A stretch of 39,802 nt of DNA from NCBI GenBank assembly GCA_005893265.1, contig VBOX01000002.1, positions 1 to 39,802 of the forward strand, read 5' to 3'. Position numbers and translations under genes: made by a program. Positions 20,337 through 28,218 of this stretch are shown here, one piece after another. The notes beneath the pieces were generated by a model. It saw only the letters and a program-made list of their open reading frames with translations, was not told the DNA's origin and searched no databases. The stretch is from Candidatus Eiseniibacteriota bacterium (GTDB taxonomy: Bacteria; Eisenbacteria; RBG-16-71-46; SZUA-252). Position 1 is the first letter of the stretch. Each line of letters starts with the position of its first letter.

Positions 20337-20365
20337 ACGCTATCATGACGAGCACCCTCGGTCAA
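20337..20365 (-). promoter_or_regulatory. Sigma-70 promoter before tRNA-Phe
   Basis: TTGACC, 17 bases ending TGA, then TAGCGT on the minus strand, placing the start a few bases before the tRNA-Phe 5' end. It lies in the 43-base gap between the kinase-like gene stop and the tRNA. It probably drives both tRNAs and, by read-through, glmM onward. Confidence 0.7.
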
Positions 20366-20368
20366 CGG

Positions 20369-22594
20369 CTAGGCGAGCCTGCGGCGGCGGTCGGAGCGAC
20401 CATCCCGTCGGTCCGGTTTCCTACGACGGTCGTCGTTCTCGCGGGTCGGAAGATAGATCGTGACGATGCTGCTCCAGTCCCCTTCGCTCCGCGCGCGGAT
20501 CTCGCCGCCGTGCTCCCGCACGATCTGGTACGCCATCGCGAGGCCGACGCCCGCGCCGTAGCGCCGCGAGGTCGAGAAGGGCACGAACAGGCGATCGAGC
20601 ACCTCCCCCGCGACCTTCGGCCCGTCGTGTGCGATCTCGGCCTGCACGGCGCCTTGCGCCGCGCGCGTCTCGACCCGCAGCCGGCCCCCGCTGGGAACCG
20701 AATGGAGCGCGTAGCTCAGGACGTTCACGAGCACCTGCCGCATCTTTTCGTTGTCGAGGAGAAGGGTGGGCACGTCGGGGGCCAGGCGCTTGAGGAGCCG
20801 GACGCGCCGGCGCACCAGATCCTCCGCCTGAGACTGCAGCACATCCTGTACAAGCGCGTTGAGGTTCTCGAGCTTCAAACGGGGGCGGGTCATCTGCGCG
20901 AGCGCGACCTGCTCGCTCAGGACCCGCTCCAACCGCTCGGTCTCGCGGAGGATGATCTCGAGATATTCGCGGTTGGGGTCTTTCGGCGGGAGGCTTTTTA
21001 AGACTCGCTTGGCGAACCCGGTGATCGCCGCGACTGGGTTCCGGACGTCCTGAGCGACCTGAACGCCCCGCTCGCCCACGACGGCCAGCTTCTCCGCGTG
21101 GCGCAGCTGCGCCTCGACTTCGTGGAGGCGACGATCCTTCATCCGGAGCGCCTCCTCCTGCGAGGAGCGCGTTTCGGCGAGGGATGCGATCGAGGTGACG
21201 AGATCGGCGACGTACGCGTCCTCGGGATCGAAGGCCGCGGGCACCTCCTGCGTGCCGCCCGCCTTGTTGAACACGAGGAGCGCGCCGGAAATCCGATTCG
21301 TCTCGTGAATCGGTGCAGCCAGGAGGCACCGCCAATCCTCCGGCATGAATCCCGAGAAGCGCGGATCCTCGCTCACGACGTCGGCGACCAGCGGTTTTCC
21401 GTCCGCCTCGAACCACTGGATGATCCAGGCACCGAGCTTCGAAAGATCCTGCGTCGCGCCGGCATCGACCCCGTGCACATGCGCCAGCTCGGCGGAGCCG
21501 TCCTCGCGCTTGATCCATGCCACGCCGCCCCCAGCCTGGGTCGCGCTCAGGAGGACCTTGAGCGCCAGCTCGGCGCGCGTTTCCGGCCGCGCCGGCCGGA
21601 CCGCCGCGCGGCTGAAGTCGATCGCGGCACGAACCGCCGCTCCGCGGCGCCGCGCCACGTCCAGCACGGCATTTCCTTCGAACGCGATCCCGGCCTGCGC
21701 GGCGATCGCGCTCAAGAGCTCAACTTGGTCGCTCGTCCAGCCGGCATAGCCCGCCGATTGGGAGACGAGGAGCACGCCGAGCACGCGTTCGCGGCCGAAC
21801 AGGGGGAGGATGGCGAGAGGACCGTCCGGCAGCGATTCGGCGACGCGATCCGGCAGACGAAGCTCGCGCTGCGGGCTTGCGATCGACGATGCGCGGCCGT
21901 CGAAAACCGCGTCCGCAAGGAGGTCGCGATCCTGATCGAGAGGAAGCCGCTCCTCCCTGAGACGCGCGAACACCTCTCCGTCGAACCCTCCCTGCTCTTC
22001 GAACGCCTCCAGATCGAGGGCGGTGTGAAGCGGGGCGTCGGGCTCGGCGCGATCGGCCCGTCGGTAGGACCCCGCCAGCTCGAGCGCGGTCCCGTCCGGA
22101 ACAATCCTAAGGAGAAGGATGGTGTCCAATTCCTCCGCGAACGCGCCGCCGATCGCCGCGAGGAGGAGCCGCCCGATCCGGCCATGGGTGAGCGCGACGT
22201 GCATGAAGGGGATGGAGCGGAAGAGAAACCCGGCGGTGCGGTAGCGCACCCCCTCTTCCTCGAGCCCGTCCTGGTGCTCGACGCGGACCATCCGCGCTTC
22301 TTCCTCGAGAAGGTGAAACAGAAGGCCCAGCGTGGGGATCGCGCCCGCCGCCCCGCCGGGCAGAGGGTGGACCTGCTCCGCGGCGTCCTGCATGCGGCTG
22401 CAGTGGAGGCAGTCCTGGGCGAAACGGGTTTCGAAGTCGGGCCGCGCGTCGAAAGGGCATGGCCGCGGCGAGAGGTAACAAACACCTTCGGCGACGCGTT
22501 GGCAGCCTTGGGCTTTCCGGTCTGCGTAGCGCTTCCACGCGATGACGATCTGCTCTTCGATCCGCGCCGAGCCCGACGCCCGCTTCGCACCCAT
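20369..22594 (-). CDS. GAF-domain histidine-kinase-like protein lacking catalytic residues (putative pseudokinase)
   Basis: A 741-residue soluble protein (ATG 22594, with GGAGGGG 7 bases upstream). N-terminus: a cysteine cluster C-x7-C-x6-C-x15-C-x2-C (~31-65). Then two GAF-like sensor regions (~150-320 and ~335-480), a short coiled coil (~480-510), a dimerisation/HisKA-like region, a HATPase-like domain (~610-715) and an Arg/Asp-rich tail. The fold matches NtrB-type kinases, but the phosphoacceptor reads AQDVRNPV instead of AHE.RNPL (His to Gln), the N-box reads NVLSYA instead of NLLLNA (Asn to Tyr), and the G1 box reads HDGPK instead of DNGPG. The G2 box GAGVGLAMA is kept. It should therefore not autophosphorylate; it may sense a ligand or redox state and act through binding. 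No response regulator lies next to it. Confidence 0.85.
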   Translation of the reverse strand: MGAKRASGSARIEEQIVIAWKRYADRKAQGCQRVAEGVCYLSPRPCPFDARPDFETRFAQDCLHCSRMQDAAEQVHPLPGGAAGAIPTLGLLFHLLEEEARMVRVEHQDGLEEEGVRYRTAGFLFRSIPFMHVALTHGRIGRLLLAAIGGAFAEELDTILLLRIVPDGTALELAGSYRRADRAEPDAPLHTALDLEAFEEQGGFDGEVFARLREERLPLDQDRDLLADAVFDGRASSIASPQRELRLPDRVAESLPDGPLAILPLFGRERVLGVLLVSQSAGYAGWTSDQVELLSAIAAQAGIAFEGNAVLDVARRRGAAVRAAIDFSRAAVRPARPETRAELALKVLLSATQAGGGVAWIKREDGSAELAHVHGVDAGATQDLSKLGAWIIQWFEADGKPLVADVVSEDPRFSGFMPEDWRCLLAAPIHETNRISGALLVFNKAGGTQEVPAAFDPEDAYVADLVTSIASLAETRSSQEEALRMKDRRLHEVEAQLRHAEKLAVVGERGVQVAQDVRNPVAAITGFAKRVLKSLPPKDPNREYLEIILRETERLERVLSEQVALAQMTRPRLKLENLNALVQDVLQSQAEDLVRRRVRLLKRLAPDVPTLLLDNEKMRQVLVNVLSYALHSVPSGGRLRVETRAAQGAVQAEIAHDGPKVAGEVLDRLFVPFSTSRRYGAGVGLAMAYQIVREHGGEIRARSEGDWSSIVTIYLPTRENDDRRRKPDRRDGRSDRRRRLA

Positions 22595-22651
22595 CGCGCC
22601 CCTCCGAGGAATGATCCGGACGCCCACCAAGTACGCCCCACCCCTATCAGG

Positions 22652-22680
22652 TTGATTTACGGCAGGTTAGGCGATATCTT
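22652..22680 (+). promoter_or_regulatory. Sigma-70 promoter of the DUF3467 gene
   Basis: TTGATT, 17 bases, TATCTT on the plus strand; the predicted start is ~40 bases before the ATG. The 22595-22726 gap is divergent; I see no equally good promoter for the kinase-like gene in the other direction. Confidence 0.7.
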
Positions 22681-22726
22681 GAGACGGCAATTTCGGCGTA
22701 ACTTCCTGGGAAAAGGAGGATTAGGA

Positions 22727-23029
22727 ATGGAGCCAAAGCAACAGGGGCCGCCCGGATCCATCAACGTGGAGCTGGGCGAGCGCGAAGCCGAGGGGATCTA
22801 CTCGAACTTCGTCGTGATCAGCCACTCGCTTTCGGAATTCGTGATCGATTTCGCCCGGATCCTTCCCGGGAGTCCGAAAGGCAAAGTGTTCGCCCGGGTG
22901 GTCATGACGCCGCCGAACGTGCGCTCCCTCCTCACCGCGCTCGAGACCAACGTCAAGAAGTACGAGGATCAGTTCGGGAAGATCAAATCGTTCGAGGCGC
23001 CGAGCAAGGACATCGGTTTCACGACGTAG
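22727..23029 (+). CDS. DUF3467 domain protein
   Basis: A 100-residue protein, one of only three plus-strand genes. ATG 22727 follows AAAAGGAGG, a strong Shine-Dalgarno. The sequence matches DUF3467 along its length: INVELGEREAEGIYSNFVVISHS, EFVIDFARILPGSPKGKVFARVVMTP, and LLTALETNVKKYEDQFGKI. Members are small cytosolic proteins found widely in bacteria and have no established function. Its last 11 bases overlap the 3' end of the acyltransferase gene on the other strand (convergent stops). The track shows it only as the end of a 643-residue antisense ORF; the real gene is this last part. Confidence 0.93.
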   Translation: MEPKQQGPPGSINVELGEREAEGIYSNFVVISHSLSEFVIDFARILPGSPKGKVFARVVMTPPNVRSLLTALETNVKKYEDQFGKIKSFEAPSKDIGFTT

Positions 23030-23927
23030 GCGGCGGGGTCTTCCAGCGGCGGTGAAGCCAATACCAGTGATCCGGGCGGCGGCGCACCGCGGCTTCGATC
23101 GTCTCGCTGATCGCGCGCGTGAGCCTCTCGACCTCGCGCGGCTCATCCGACGCGGGATCGGGCAGAAGGGTTGCGACCAAGCGCGAGCGAAACCGGGCGC
23201 CGGGCTCCCGCTCGATCAAGCCGATCCCGATCGGACAGCCGGTACGATAGGCCAAGCGCGCCGGACCCGTGTGCGTGGATGCGGGCCGTCCGAAGAACGG
23301 CACGTGGATTCCGACCCGCCGCGCGTCCTGGTCGGGCAACATTCCCAGAAAGGCACCCTGCCTCAGCGCCTTGAGCGCCCCGCGCATCCCGAAACCGATT
23401 TTCACCGCTTCGATTCCGAGCCTGCCTCGAATCCGGTCGAAGTACTCGTCGCTCCCCTTGTTGCTCTGCGGGGGAAGCAGGTACCGCACCGGACAGCCCG
23501 CCGCGCGCAGCGCGGCGCCGCATAGCTCCCAGTTCCCGTAATGCGCGGTGATCATCACGGCACCTTTTCCCTGCCGCGCCCACTCGAGCGCCGGCTCGTA
23601 CCCGATCAGCTCTACCCGGCGGAGGATTCCCTTGGGCCCGAGACTGGGAAGGGCGAGGAATTCCATGAACGAGCGGCCGATTTGAACGAACGTCTTGCGC
23701 GCCAGGTCGCGCGCGGGCTTGCCTTGGACCTCCGGTCCGAACGCGGCGGTGATGTTCTCGATCGCGATGCGCCTGCGGCGGCCCATCACCCCGAACGCGA
23801 CGCGTCCCAGCGCGGCGCCGATCGCGCTCGTCCATCGAAACGGAAGGACGCGGGCCATGAGGCCGATCGAATGGAGTGCCACAACCTCGATTTGTTGGCG
23901 AAGGGGACGGAACCGCGAGTGGCCCAT
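23019..23927 (-). CDS. Lysophospholipid/lipid A acyltransferase (LpxL/HtrB family)
   Basis: A 302-residue protein of the LpxL/HtrB family, which transfers a second acyl chain to lipid A precursors at the inner membrane. The catalytic H(X4)E motif appears as AHYGNWEL; the DQDARRVGIHVPFFGRPASTHTGPARLA segment is the second hallmark. An N-terminal hydrophobic/amphipathic segment (VVALHSIGLMARVLPF) is the likely membrane anchor. It starts 30 bases after the dprA stop. The presence of this gene supports a Gram-negative envelope, although related enzymes act on other lipids (phosphatidylinositol mannosides in actinobacteria), so the exact substrate is open. Confidence 0.88.
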   Translation of the reverse strand: MGHSRFRPLRQQIEVVALHSIGLMARVLPFRWTSAIGAALGRVAFGVMGRRRRIAIENITAAFGPEVQGKPARDLARKTFVQIGRSFMEFLALPSLGPKGILRRVELIGYEPALEWARQGKGAVMITAHYGNWELCGAALRAAGCPVRYLLPPQSNKGSDEYFDRIRGRLGIEAVKIGFGMRGALKALRQGAFLGMLPDQDARRVGIHVPFFGRPASTHTGPARLAYRTGCPIGIGLIEREPGARFRSRLVATLLPDPASDEPREVERLTRAISETIEAAVRRRPDHWYWLHRRWKTPPPTS

Positions 23928-23957
23928 CTCAGGGAGAAAGCCGGCGCGCGCGAGACA

Positions 23958-24926
23958 TCATCGTCGGACCGGACGGCGCGTCCTCCGCACGAGCCCGCCC
24001 GGCGTGCGCCGCGCGAGGTCGCAGAGCTCGAGCGTCAGGAGGGCCACAGCCAGCTCGGACGCGGTGAGCGACGCAACCTCGGCTAAGCGATCGAGCGGGA
24101 GGGGACGTTCGCGCAAGGCGCGGTAGAGCGCCGCTTCCGCCGGCGCGAGGCCGGCGAGGACGTCCGGGACCGCCCGCGGGTCCGCGGCACGGGGCGGGGC
24201 GAGTCCATCACGGGCCGCCGCGGGACCGGCGCTTCGCGCGCCTTCCCTGAAGCCTGGGATGAGATCGAGCACGTCGTCCGCGTCGCGCACGAGCGTTGCG
24301 ACGCCATCCCGGATCAGCGCGTGCGGCGCCTCCCCCAGCGGCTCCCTCGAATCCCACGGAATCGCGGCCACCGGCCTACCCAGCCGGGCCGCCTCCTGGG
24401 CGGTGATCAACGATCCGCTTCCCGCCCGTCCTTGCACGACCACGACGACGTCGACCATCGCCGCGAGCAGGCGGTTGCGTGTCGCGAAGGTTCCTCGCGT
24501 CGCGGTGCCGCCGGAGGGGATCTCGCTCATGAGCCCGAGCGACCGGGCGAGCCTTGCTTGGAGCGCCGCGTTCTCGCGCGGATACGCTCGATCGACGCCG
24601 GTGCCCAGGACCGCGCCGCTCACGCCGGGCGCGTCGAGCGCGCCTTGGTGCGCCGCGGTATCAATGCCGCGCGCGAGACCGCTCACCACCGCGACGCCCC
24701 GCACAGCCAAGGATGCCGCGAGATCTCGCGCGACGTCGATACCGTCCTCGGTGGCATTCCGCGCTCCCACCACCGCAACCCATGGACCGGGGTGATTCCA
24801 GGCCCCGACGACAAAGATGCTCCGCGGCGCCGGCTTGAGATCGCGCAACCGCGGCGGGTAGCCCTCATCCAACGGGCGGAGCTCCCTGCCGTGTTGTCGC
24901 TCCGTGGACCCCCTCCACCCCTCCAC
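23958..24926 (-). CDS. dprA: DNA-processing protein DprA (short form)
   Basis: DprA loads RecA on incoming single-stranded DNA in natural transformation. The Rossmann core is clear: VAVVGARNATEDG, VVSGLARGIDTAAHQGAL, AVLGTGVDRAYPREN, the FATRNRLLAAM region and the GSGSLITAQEAARLGR loop; a winged-helix C-terminus (LAPAEAALYRAL...) follows. The usual N-terminal SAM-like domain is missing: the frame upstream runs back through the HEAT gene. GTG 24926, 28 bases after the HEAT stop, is the best start I see (322 aa) but has only a weak Shine-Dalgarno. The type IV pilus genes nearby could make a competence system with it (inference). Confidence 0.87.
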   Translation of the reverse strand: MEGWRGSTERQHGRELRPLDEGYPPRLRDLKPAPRSIFVVGAWNHPGPWVAVVGARNATEDGIDVARDLAASLAVRGVAVVSGLARGIDTAAHQGALDAPGVSGAVLGTGVDRAYPRENAALQARLARSLGLMSEIPSGGTATRGTFATRNRLLAAMVDVVVVVQGRAGSGSLITAQEAARLGRPVAAIPWDSREPLGEAPHALIRDGVATLVRDADDVLDLIPGFREGARSAGPAAARDGLAPPRAADPRAVPDVLAGLAPAEAALYRALRERPLPLDRLAEVASLTASELAVALLTLELCDLARRTPGGLVRRTRRPVRR

Positions 24927-24954
24927 CTCGGACCCCCGTGCGTCGACCCAGCGC

Positions 24955-25554
24955 TCAGCGTGCTGCCTGCTTCGCTTCGTCCGACTCGCCGCCCGCGATC
25001 GGATCACCCGCAGCCTCGGCGCCGGCAGGCTGGGCCGCGCCCGCCCCACCGTCCATGTGGCGCAGGACCCGTCCCGCAGCCTCAGAATCCCGCTCCACCA
25101 ACCCGTCGAGGGCGAACCGCCTCGCCCGCTCCGGGAGCGCCTCGAACGCCGCGGCGAGCTCCTTCGTCGCGAGCTCGTTGCGGCAGAGGAGGACCAGCCC
25201 ATCCCACACCGCGTCGCGCACGGTGCGGTTGGGGTCCTTGAGCATCTCCACGAGCGGCGCCGCGGCGCGCGGATTTCCCATCCGCCCGAGCGCCAGAACC
25301 GCGGAGGCGCGTGTGTACCAGACCCCCGAGCCCAGGTACTCGATGAGCGGCTCCAAAACCGGCTCCCCCATCGTGGCGAGGACGCGGGCGGCCTGATCCC
25401 TCAGAAACCAGCTCTCCTGCTGCAGCACATCGAGGAGCACCTCGATGGACTCCTCGGTCGGATTCTGCGAAAGCTGCGTGATCCATCCGAGTTTTTCCTC
25501 TGGGTCCCGGTACCTCAACTCCTCCCAGAGCCTGGCGACGTCCTTCGCTACCAT
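24955..25554 (-). CDS. HEAT-repeat protein
   Basis: A 199-residue protein made of alpha-helical HEAT/PBS-lyase-type repeats from ~15 to ~160: recurring WFLRDQAARVLATMGEP, VWYTRASAVLALGRMGNP, RTVRDAVWDGLVLL units, each with the conserved D/R-A-A-x-x-L-G pattern. An Ala/Gly/Glu-rich tail closes it. Such repeats bind other proteins; no enzymatic motif is visible. ATG 25554 overlaps the obgE stop by 7 bases and has AAGGAG upstream, so it is coupled to obgE. The track's longer frame begins inside obgE. The partner is unknown; a role next to the Obg GTPase is conceivable but untested. Confidence 0.83.
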   Translation of the reverse strand: MVAKDVARLWEELRYRDPEEKLGWITQLSQNPTEESIEVLLDVLQQESWFLRDQAARVLATMGEPVLEPLIEYLGSGVWYTRASAVLALGRMGNPRAAAPLVEMLKDPNRTVRDAVWDGLVLLCRNELATKELAAAFEALPERARRFALDGLVERDSEAAGRVLRHMDGGAGAAQPAGAEAAGDPIAGGESDEAKQAAR

Positions 25555-26606
25555 GGTTCTCGCTCCTTCGCTCCGGCGACATGAGAGTCGCCGCCGACCC
25601 GCCCTTCCGCCGGCGCCTGGGCGCCGGCCGCGATCAGTACTTCCCAAACCGTTGCCACGAGATCGTCCACGCCCGCCCCGGTCACGCCCGAGATCCATCC
25701 GCCCCAACGCATGCCCTCGAGCGGGAACGGCGGCCCCCCGCGCGCTTCATCACCTTTGAGATCCGAACGGCTCATCGCGACGACCGTGGGCTTTCTCGTT
25801 AAATCCTCGCTGTACTCCCTTAGTTCCCGGTTCAGCGTTTCCAGATCCTTGCCGGGATTGGACGACATGCTGTCGATCAGCATCAAGATGGTCCGCGTCC
25901 TCTGTATGTGGCGCAAGAATTCGTGTCCGAGCCCTTTCCCCTGATGCGCCCCCTCGATGAGTCCCGGAAGGTCGGCCATCACGAAGCTCTGCTCCTCGCG
26001 CACGCGAACCAGTCCCAGATGCGGCTCGAGCGTCGTGAACGGGTAGTCCGCGATCTTGGGCCGCGCCGCGCTCACCCGCGCGAGCAGCGTCGACTTCCCG
26101 ACGTTGGGGAAGCCCACGATGCCCACGTCGGCGATGAGCCGAAGCTCGAGGAGAAGCTTCCGCTCCTCCCCCTCTCGACCGGGCTCCGCCTTCCGAGGGG
26201 CCTGCCGCGTAGAGGTCGCGAACCGCGCGTTCCCGCGCCCGCCCCGCCCGCCTTTGGCGGCGACGAACCGGGCTCCCGGCTCCACGAGATCCACGAGGAG
26301 ATCCCCGCTCGACTCGTCATACACCAGCGTGCCCGGGGGGACCGCGACCGTAACGTCCTGGCCCGAACGGCCGCTCTTCTTGTTGCCCGACCCGTGCGCG
26401 CCCGACTCCGCCTCGAACCGCGCGCGAAACTGGAAATCGAGCAGCGTGCGCAGGTGCTCGTTCACGACGAGAGTAACGCTTCCGCCCTCTCCGCCGTCTC
26501 CCCCGTCCGGCCCTCCCTTGGGCACATACTTCTCGCGCCGGAAGCTCACGCACCCTGAGCCCCCGCGCCCGCCGAGGACGGCGATCGATGCTCGATCGGC
26601 GAACAC
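25548..26606 (-). CDS. obgE: GTPase ObgE/CgtA
   Basis: Obg is a ribosome-assembly and stress GTPase. The glycine-rich Obg fold is intact (GGRGGSGCVSFRREKYVPKGGPDGGDGG, residues ~12-40; KGGRGGRGNARF), then the G-domain: G1 GFPNVGKST, G2 region YPFTTLEP, G3 DLPGLIEGA, with HEFLRHIQRT after. The G4 motif, NKxD in nearly all Obgs, reads SRSD (VVAMSRSDL), and G5 reads SGVTG. The C-terminal OCT domain is absent, as in many bacteria. GTG start with GAGGGGG upstream, 11 bases after icd. Identity is secure; guanine specificity may be altered. Confidence 0.94.
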   Translation of the reverse strand: MFADRASIAVLGGRGGSGCVSFRREKYVPKGGPDGGDGGEGGSVTLVVNEHLRTLLDFQFRARFEAESGAHGSGNKKSGRSGQDVTVAVPPGTLVYDESSGDLLVDLVEPGARFVAAKGGRGGRGNARFATSTRQAPRKAEPGREGEERKLLLELRLIADVGIVGFPNVGKSTLLARVSAARPKIADYPFTTLEPHLGLVRVREEQSFVMADLPGLIEGAHQGKGLGHEFLRHIQRTRTILMLIDSMSSNPGKDLETLNRELREYSEDLTRKPTVVAMSRSDLKGDEARGGPPFPLEGMRWGGWISGVTGAGVDDLVATVWEVLIAAGAQAPAEGRVGGDSHVAGAKEREPW

Positions 26607-26617
26607 GCGGACCCCCT

Positions 26618-27697
26618 CTACCTGAGCGCGGCGATAACGGCATCCGCCGCGGCGCGCGTTCCCACCGCGGTGGGATCGTCCCGCTTGGGCTTCATGTCGT
26701 AGGTCACCTTCGTGCCATCACGGATCACCTGGGCGACGGCCCGCTCCAGCCGATCGCCCGCCTCCCGCTCCCCGATGTGGCGTAGCATGAGCATGCCGCT
26801 CAGGATCATCGCGAACGGATTGACCTTGTCCTGACCCGCGTAACGGGGCGCGCTCCCGTGCGTCGGTTCGAAAAGCGCCGCGGTGTCACCGATGTTCGCC
26901 CCGGGCGCGACGCCCAATCCGCCGATCAACCCCGCGGCGAGGTCCGACAGAATGTCTCCGTAGAGATTCGGCAGCACGAGCATGTCGTAATTCTCGGGGG
27001 TCTGGACGAGCTGCATGCACATGTTGTCCACGATGCGGTCCTCGAACTCGATGTCGGGAACCTCCCGCGCGGTCTTGCGCGCCACGTCGAGAAAGACTCC
27101 GTCCGAGAACTTCATGATGTTGGCCTTGTGAACCGCGGTGAGCTTCCTGCGCCCGTTCCGTTTCGCGTACGCGAGGGCGTACCGCGTGATCCGTTCGGTA
27201 GCGGCGACGCTGATCGGCTTGATCGAGATACCGGCGTCCTCAGGAATCTCCAGACCCGATTCGGACAGGATCAGTTGACGTAGGTGCGCCGCGCCCGGGC
27301 TGCTCCGCTCGAATTCGATGCCCGCGTAAAGGTCCTCCGTGTTCTCCCGCACGATCACCAGATCGATGTTGTCGTACCGAGACCGGACTCCCGGGTAGGT
27401 CTTGCACGGCCGGATGCACGCGTAGAGATCCAGCTCCTTTCGAAGCAAGACATTCACGCTCCGAAATCCTTTTCCAACCGGGGTGGTAATCGGGCCCTTG
27501 AGTCCGACCTTCGTTCGCCGGATCGACTCGAGCACGCGGTCCGGAAGCGGAGTCCCTTCCTTTTGGAAGACGTCGATCCCCGCGTGCTGCACGTCCCATT
27601 CGAACGCGACACCGGTCGCTTCGAGGACGCGGCGGGTGGCCTCCGTGATCTCGGGCCCCGTCCCATCGCCCGGGATCAACGTCACGCGATGCGGCAT
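26618..27697 (-). CDS. icd: Isocitrate dehydrogenase, probably NAD-dependent
   Basis: A beta-decarboxylating dehydrogenase of 359 residues. The substrate loop [18 protein letters not shown] with its Ser, Asn and two Arg, the [11 protein letters not shown] segment, catalytic Tyr/Lys regions, the Mg-binding [15 protein letters not shown] and the cofactor loop [16 protein letters not shown] are all present. Length and the [13 protein letters not shown] segment favour the short isocitrate dehydrogenases over 3-isopropylmalate dehydrogenase; NAD use is inferred from family resemblance. ATG 27697 has GGGAG upstream. It seems to head the unit icd-obgE-HEAT-dprA-acyltransferase. Confidence 0.88.
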   Translation of the reverse strand: MPHRVTLIPGDGTGPEITEATRRVLEATGVAFEWDVQHAGIDVFQKEGTPLPDRVLESIRRTKVGLKGPITTPVGKGFRSVNVLLRKELDLYACIRPCKTYPGVRSRYDNIDLVIVRENTEDLYAGIEFERSSPGAAHLRQLILSESGLEIPEDAGISIKPISVAATERITRYALAYAKRNGRRKLTAVHKANIMKFSDGVFLDVARKTAREVPDIEFEDRIVDNMCMQLVQTPENYDMLVLPNLYGDILSDLAAGLIGGLGVAPGANIGDTAALFEPTHGSAPRYAGQDKVNPFAMILSGMLMLRHIGEREAGDRLERAVAQVIRDGTKVTYDMKPKRDDPTAVGTRAAADAVIAALR

Positions 27698-27826
27698 CCG
27701 CTCCCTTTCGATTTCAGCTTAGATTTGGGTTGTAACTAATTGAATTCATGTGGCATGCGTGCTTCCGATCGGGGAGTCTAAGATCGGTGACTTGCGCGGA
27801 CCATGAAGCGTCGCATGAGCGTGGGG

Positions 27827-27856
27827 ACGCTACCAAGAGCGGAGGAAGTGAGTCAA
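27827..27856 (-). promoter_or_regulatory. Possible sigma-70 promoter of the icd unit
   Basis: TTGACT, 18 bases, TAGCGT on the minus strand, the same -10 string as before hrcA and tRNA-Phe. It would give a ~120-base leader before icd, in which I see no riboswitch-like fold. The gap 27698-27884 holds nothing else recognisable except a short duplication. Confidence 0.5.
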
Positions 27857-27891
27857 AGGAAAAGCCTTACGACCAGGAAAAGCATTACGAC
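27856..27891. repeat. 18-bp tandem duplication at the fmdB stop
   Basis: Two adjoining 18-base units, aaggaaaagccttacgac and caggaaaagcattacgac, 16 of 18 identical. The second contains the fmdB-like stop codon. No known function; probably replication slippage. Confidence 0.7.
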
Positions 27892-28205
27892 TCCGGCGAG
27901 CTCCTCGGCTTTTGATCGCGGCTCTTGGATTCACCTTTTGGCTTAGCGGGATCTCCGGACTCCTTGGGTTTCTGCTCCTTAGCGGGATCTCCTGACTCCT
28001 TACGTTTCTGTTCCTTATAGGATTTCGACCGGTAATCGGTCGTGTAAAAACCGCTGCCCTTGAACACGAGTCCGGCGCCCCCGCCGACCAACCGACGGAC
28101 CTTTCCTCGGCACTTCGGGCACCGCTTGCGCGGCGGCTCCGTCATCGATTGGAACACCTCGAATTTGTGTTTGCACTTCTCACATTCGTATTCGTAGGTC
28201 GGCAT
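27885..28205 (-). CDS. FmdB-type zinc-ribbon protein with repetitive tail
   Basis: A 106-residue protein. The N-terminal zinc ribbon is the FmdB/CxxC_CXXC_SSSS type: MPTYEYECEKCKHKFEVFQ with a first CxxC and RCPKCRGKVRRL with the second, then the FKGSGFYTTDYR tail of the core. From ~68 onward the chain is a low-complexity, Lys/Ser/Pro/Asp-rich extension containing two 12-residue repeats (KESGDPAKEQKP-like). Function of the family is unknown; FmdB was proposed as a regulator in methylotrophs. GGAG precedes ATG 28205 by 7 bases, 13 bases after the aminotransferase stop. It ends the aroK-to-fmdB run. Confidence 0.9.
   Translation of the reverse strand: MPTYEYECEKCKHKFEVFQSMTEPPRKRCPKCRGKVRRLVGGGAGLVFKGSGFYTTDYRSKSYKEQKRKESGDPAKEQKPKESGDPAKPKGESKSRDQKPRSSPES
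27943..28014. repeat. 36-bp in-frame tandem repeat in the fmdB-like gene
   Basis: Two consecutive 36-base units beginning ttagcgggatctcc, 32 of 36 identical, encode the repeated KESGDPAKEQK-type segment. The unit keeps the reading frame, so copy number could vary without breaking the gene. Confidence 0.8.
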
Positions 28206-28218
28206 CAGCTCTCTCCTC

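Noticed and set aside
20161-20355. 64-residue minus-strand ORF across tRNA-Phe and tRNA-Thr
   Set aside because: Also a translated tRNA artefact (ATLAQLVEHHAENVGV type).
21098-23029. 643-residue plus-strand ORF
   Set aside because: Only its last 100 residues are a gene (DUF3467, with its own promoter and Shine-Dalgarno); the rest is antisense to the kinase-like gene.
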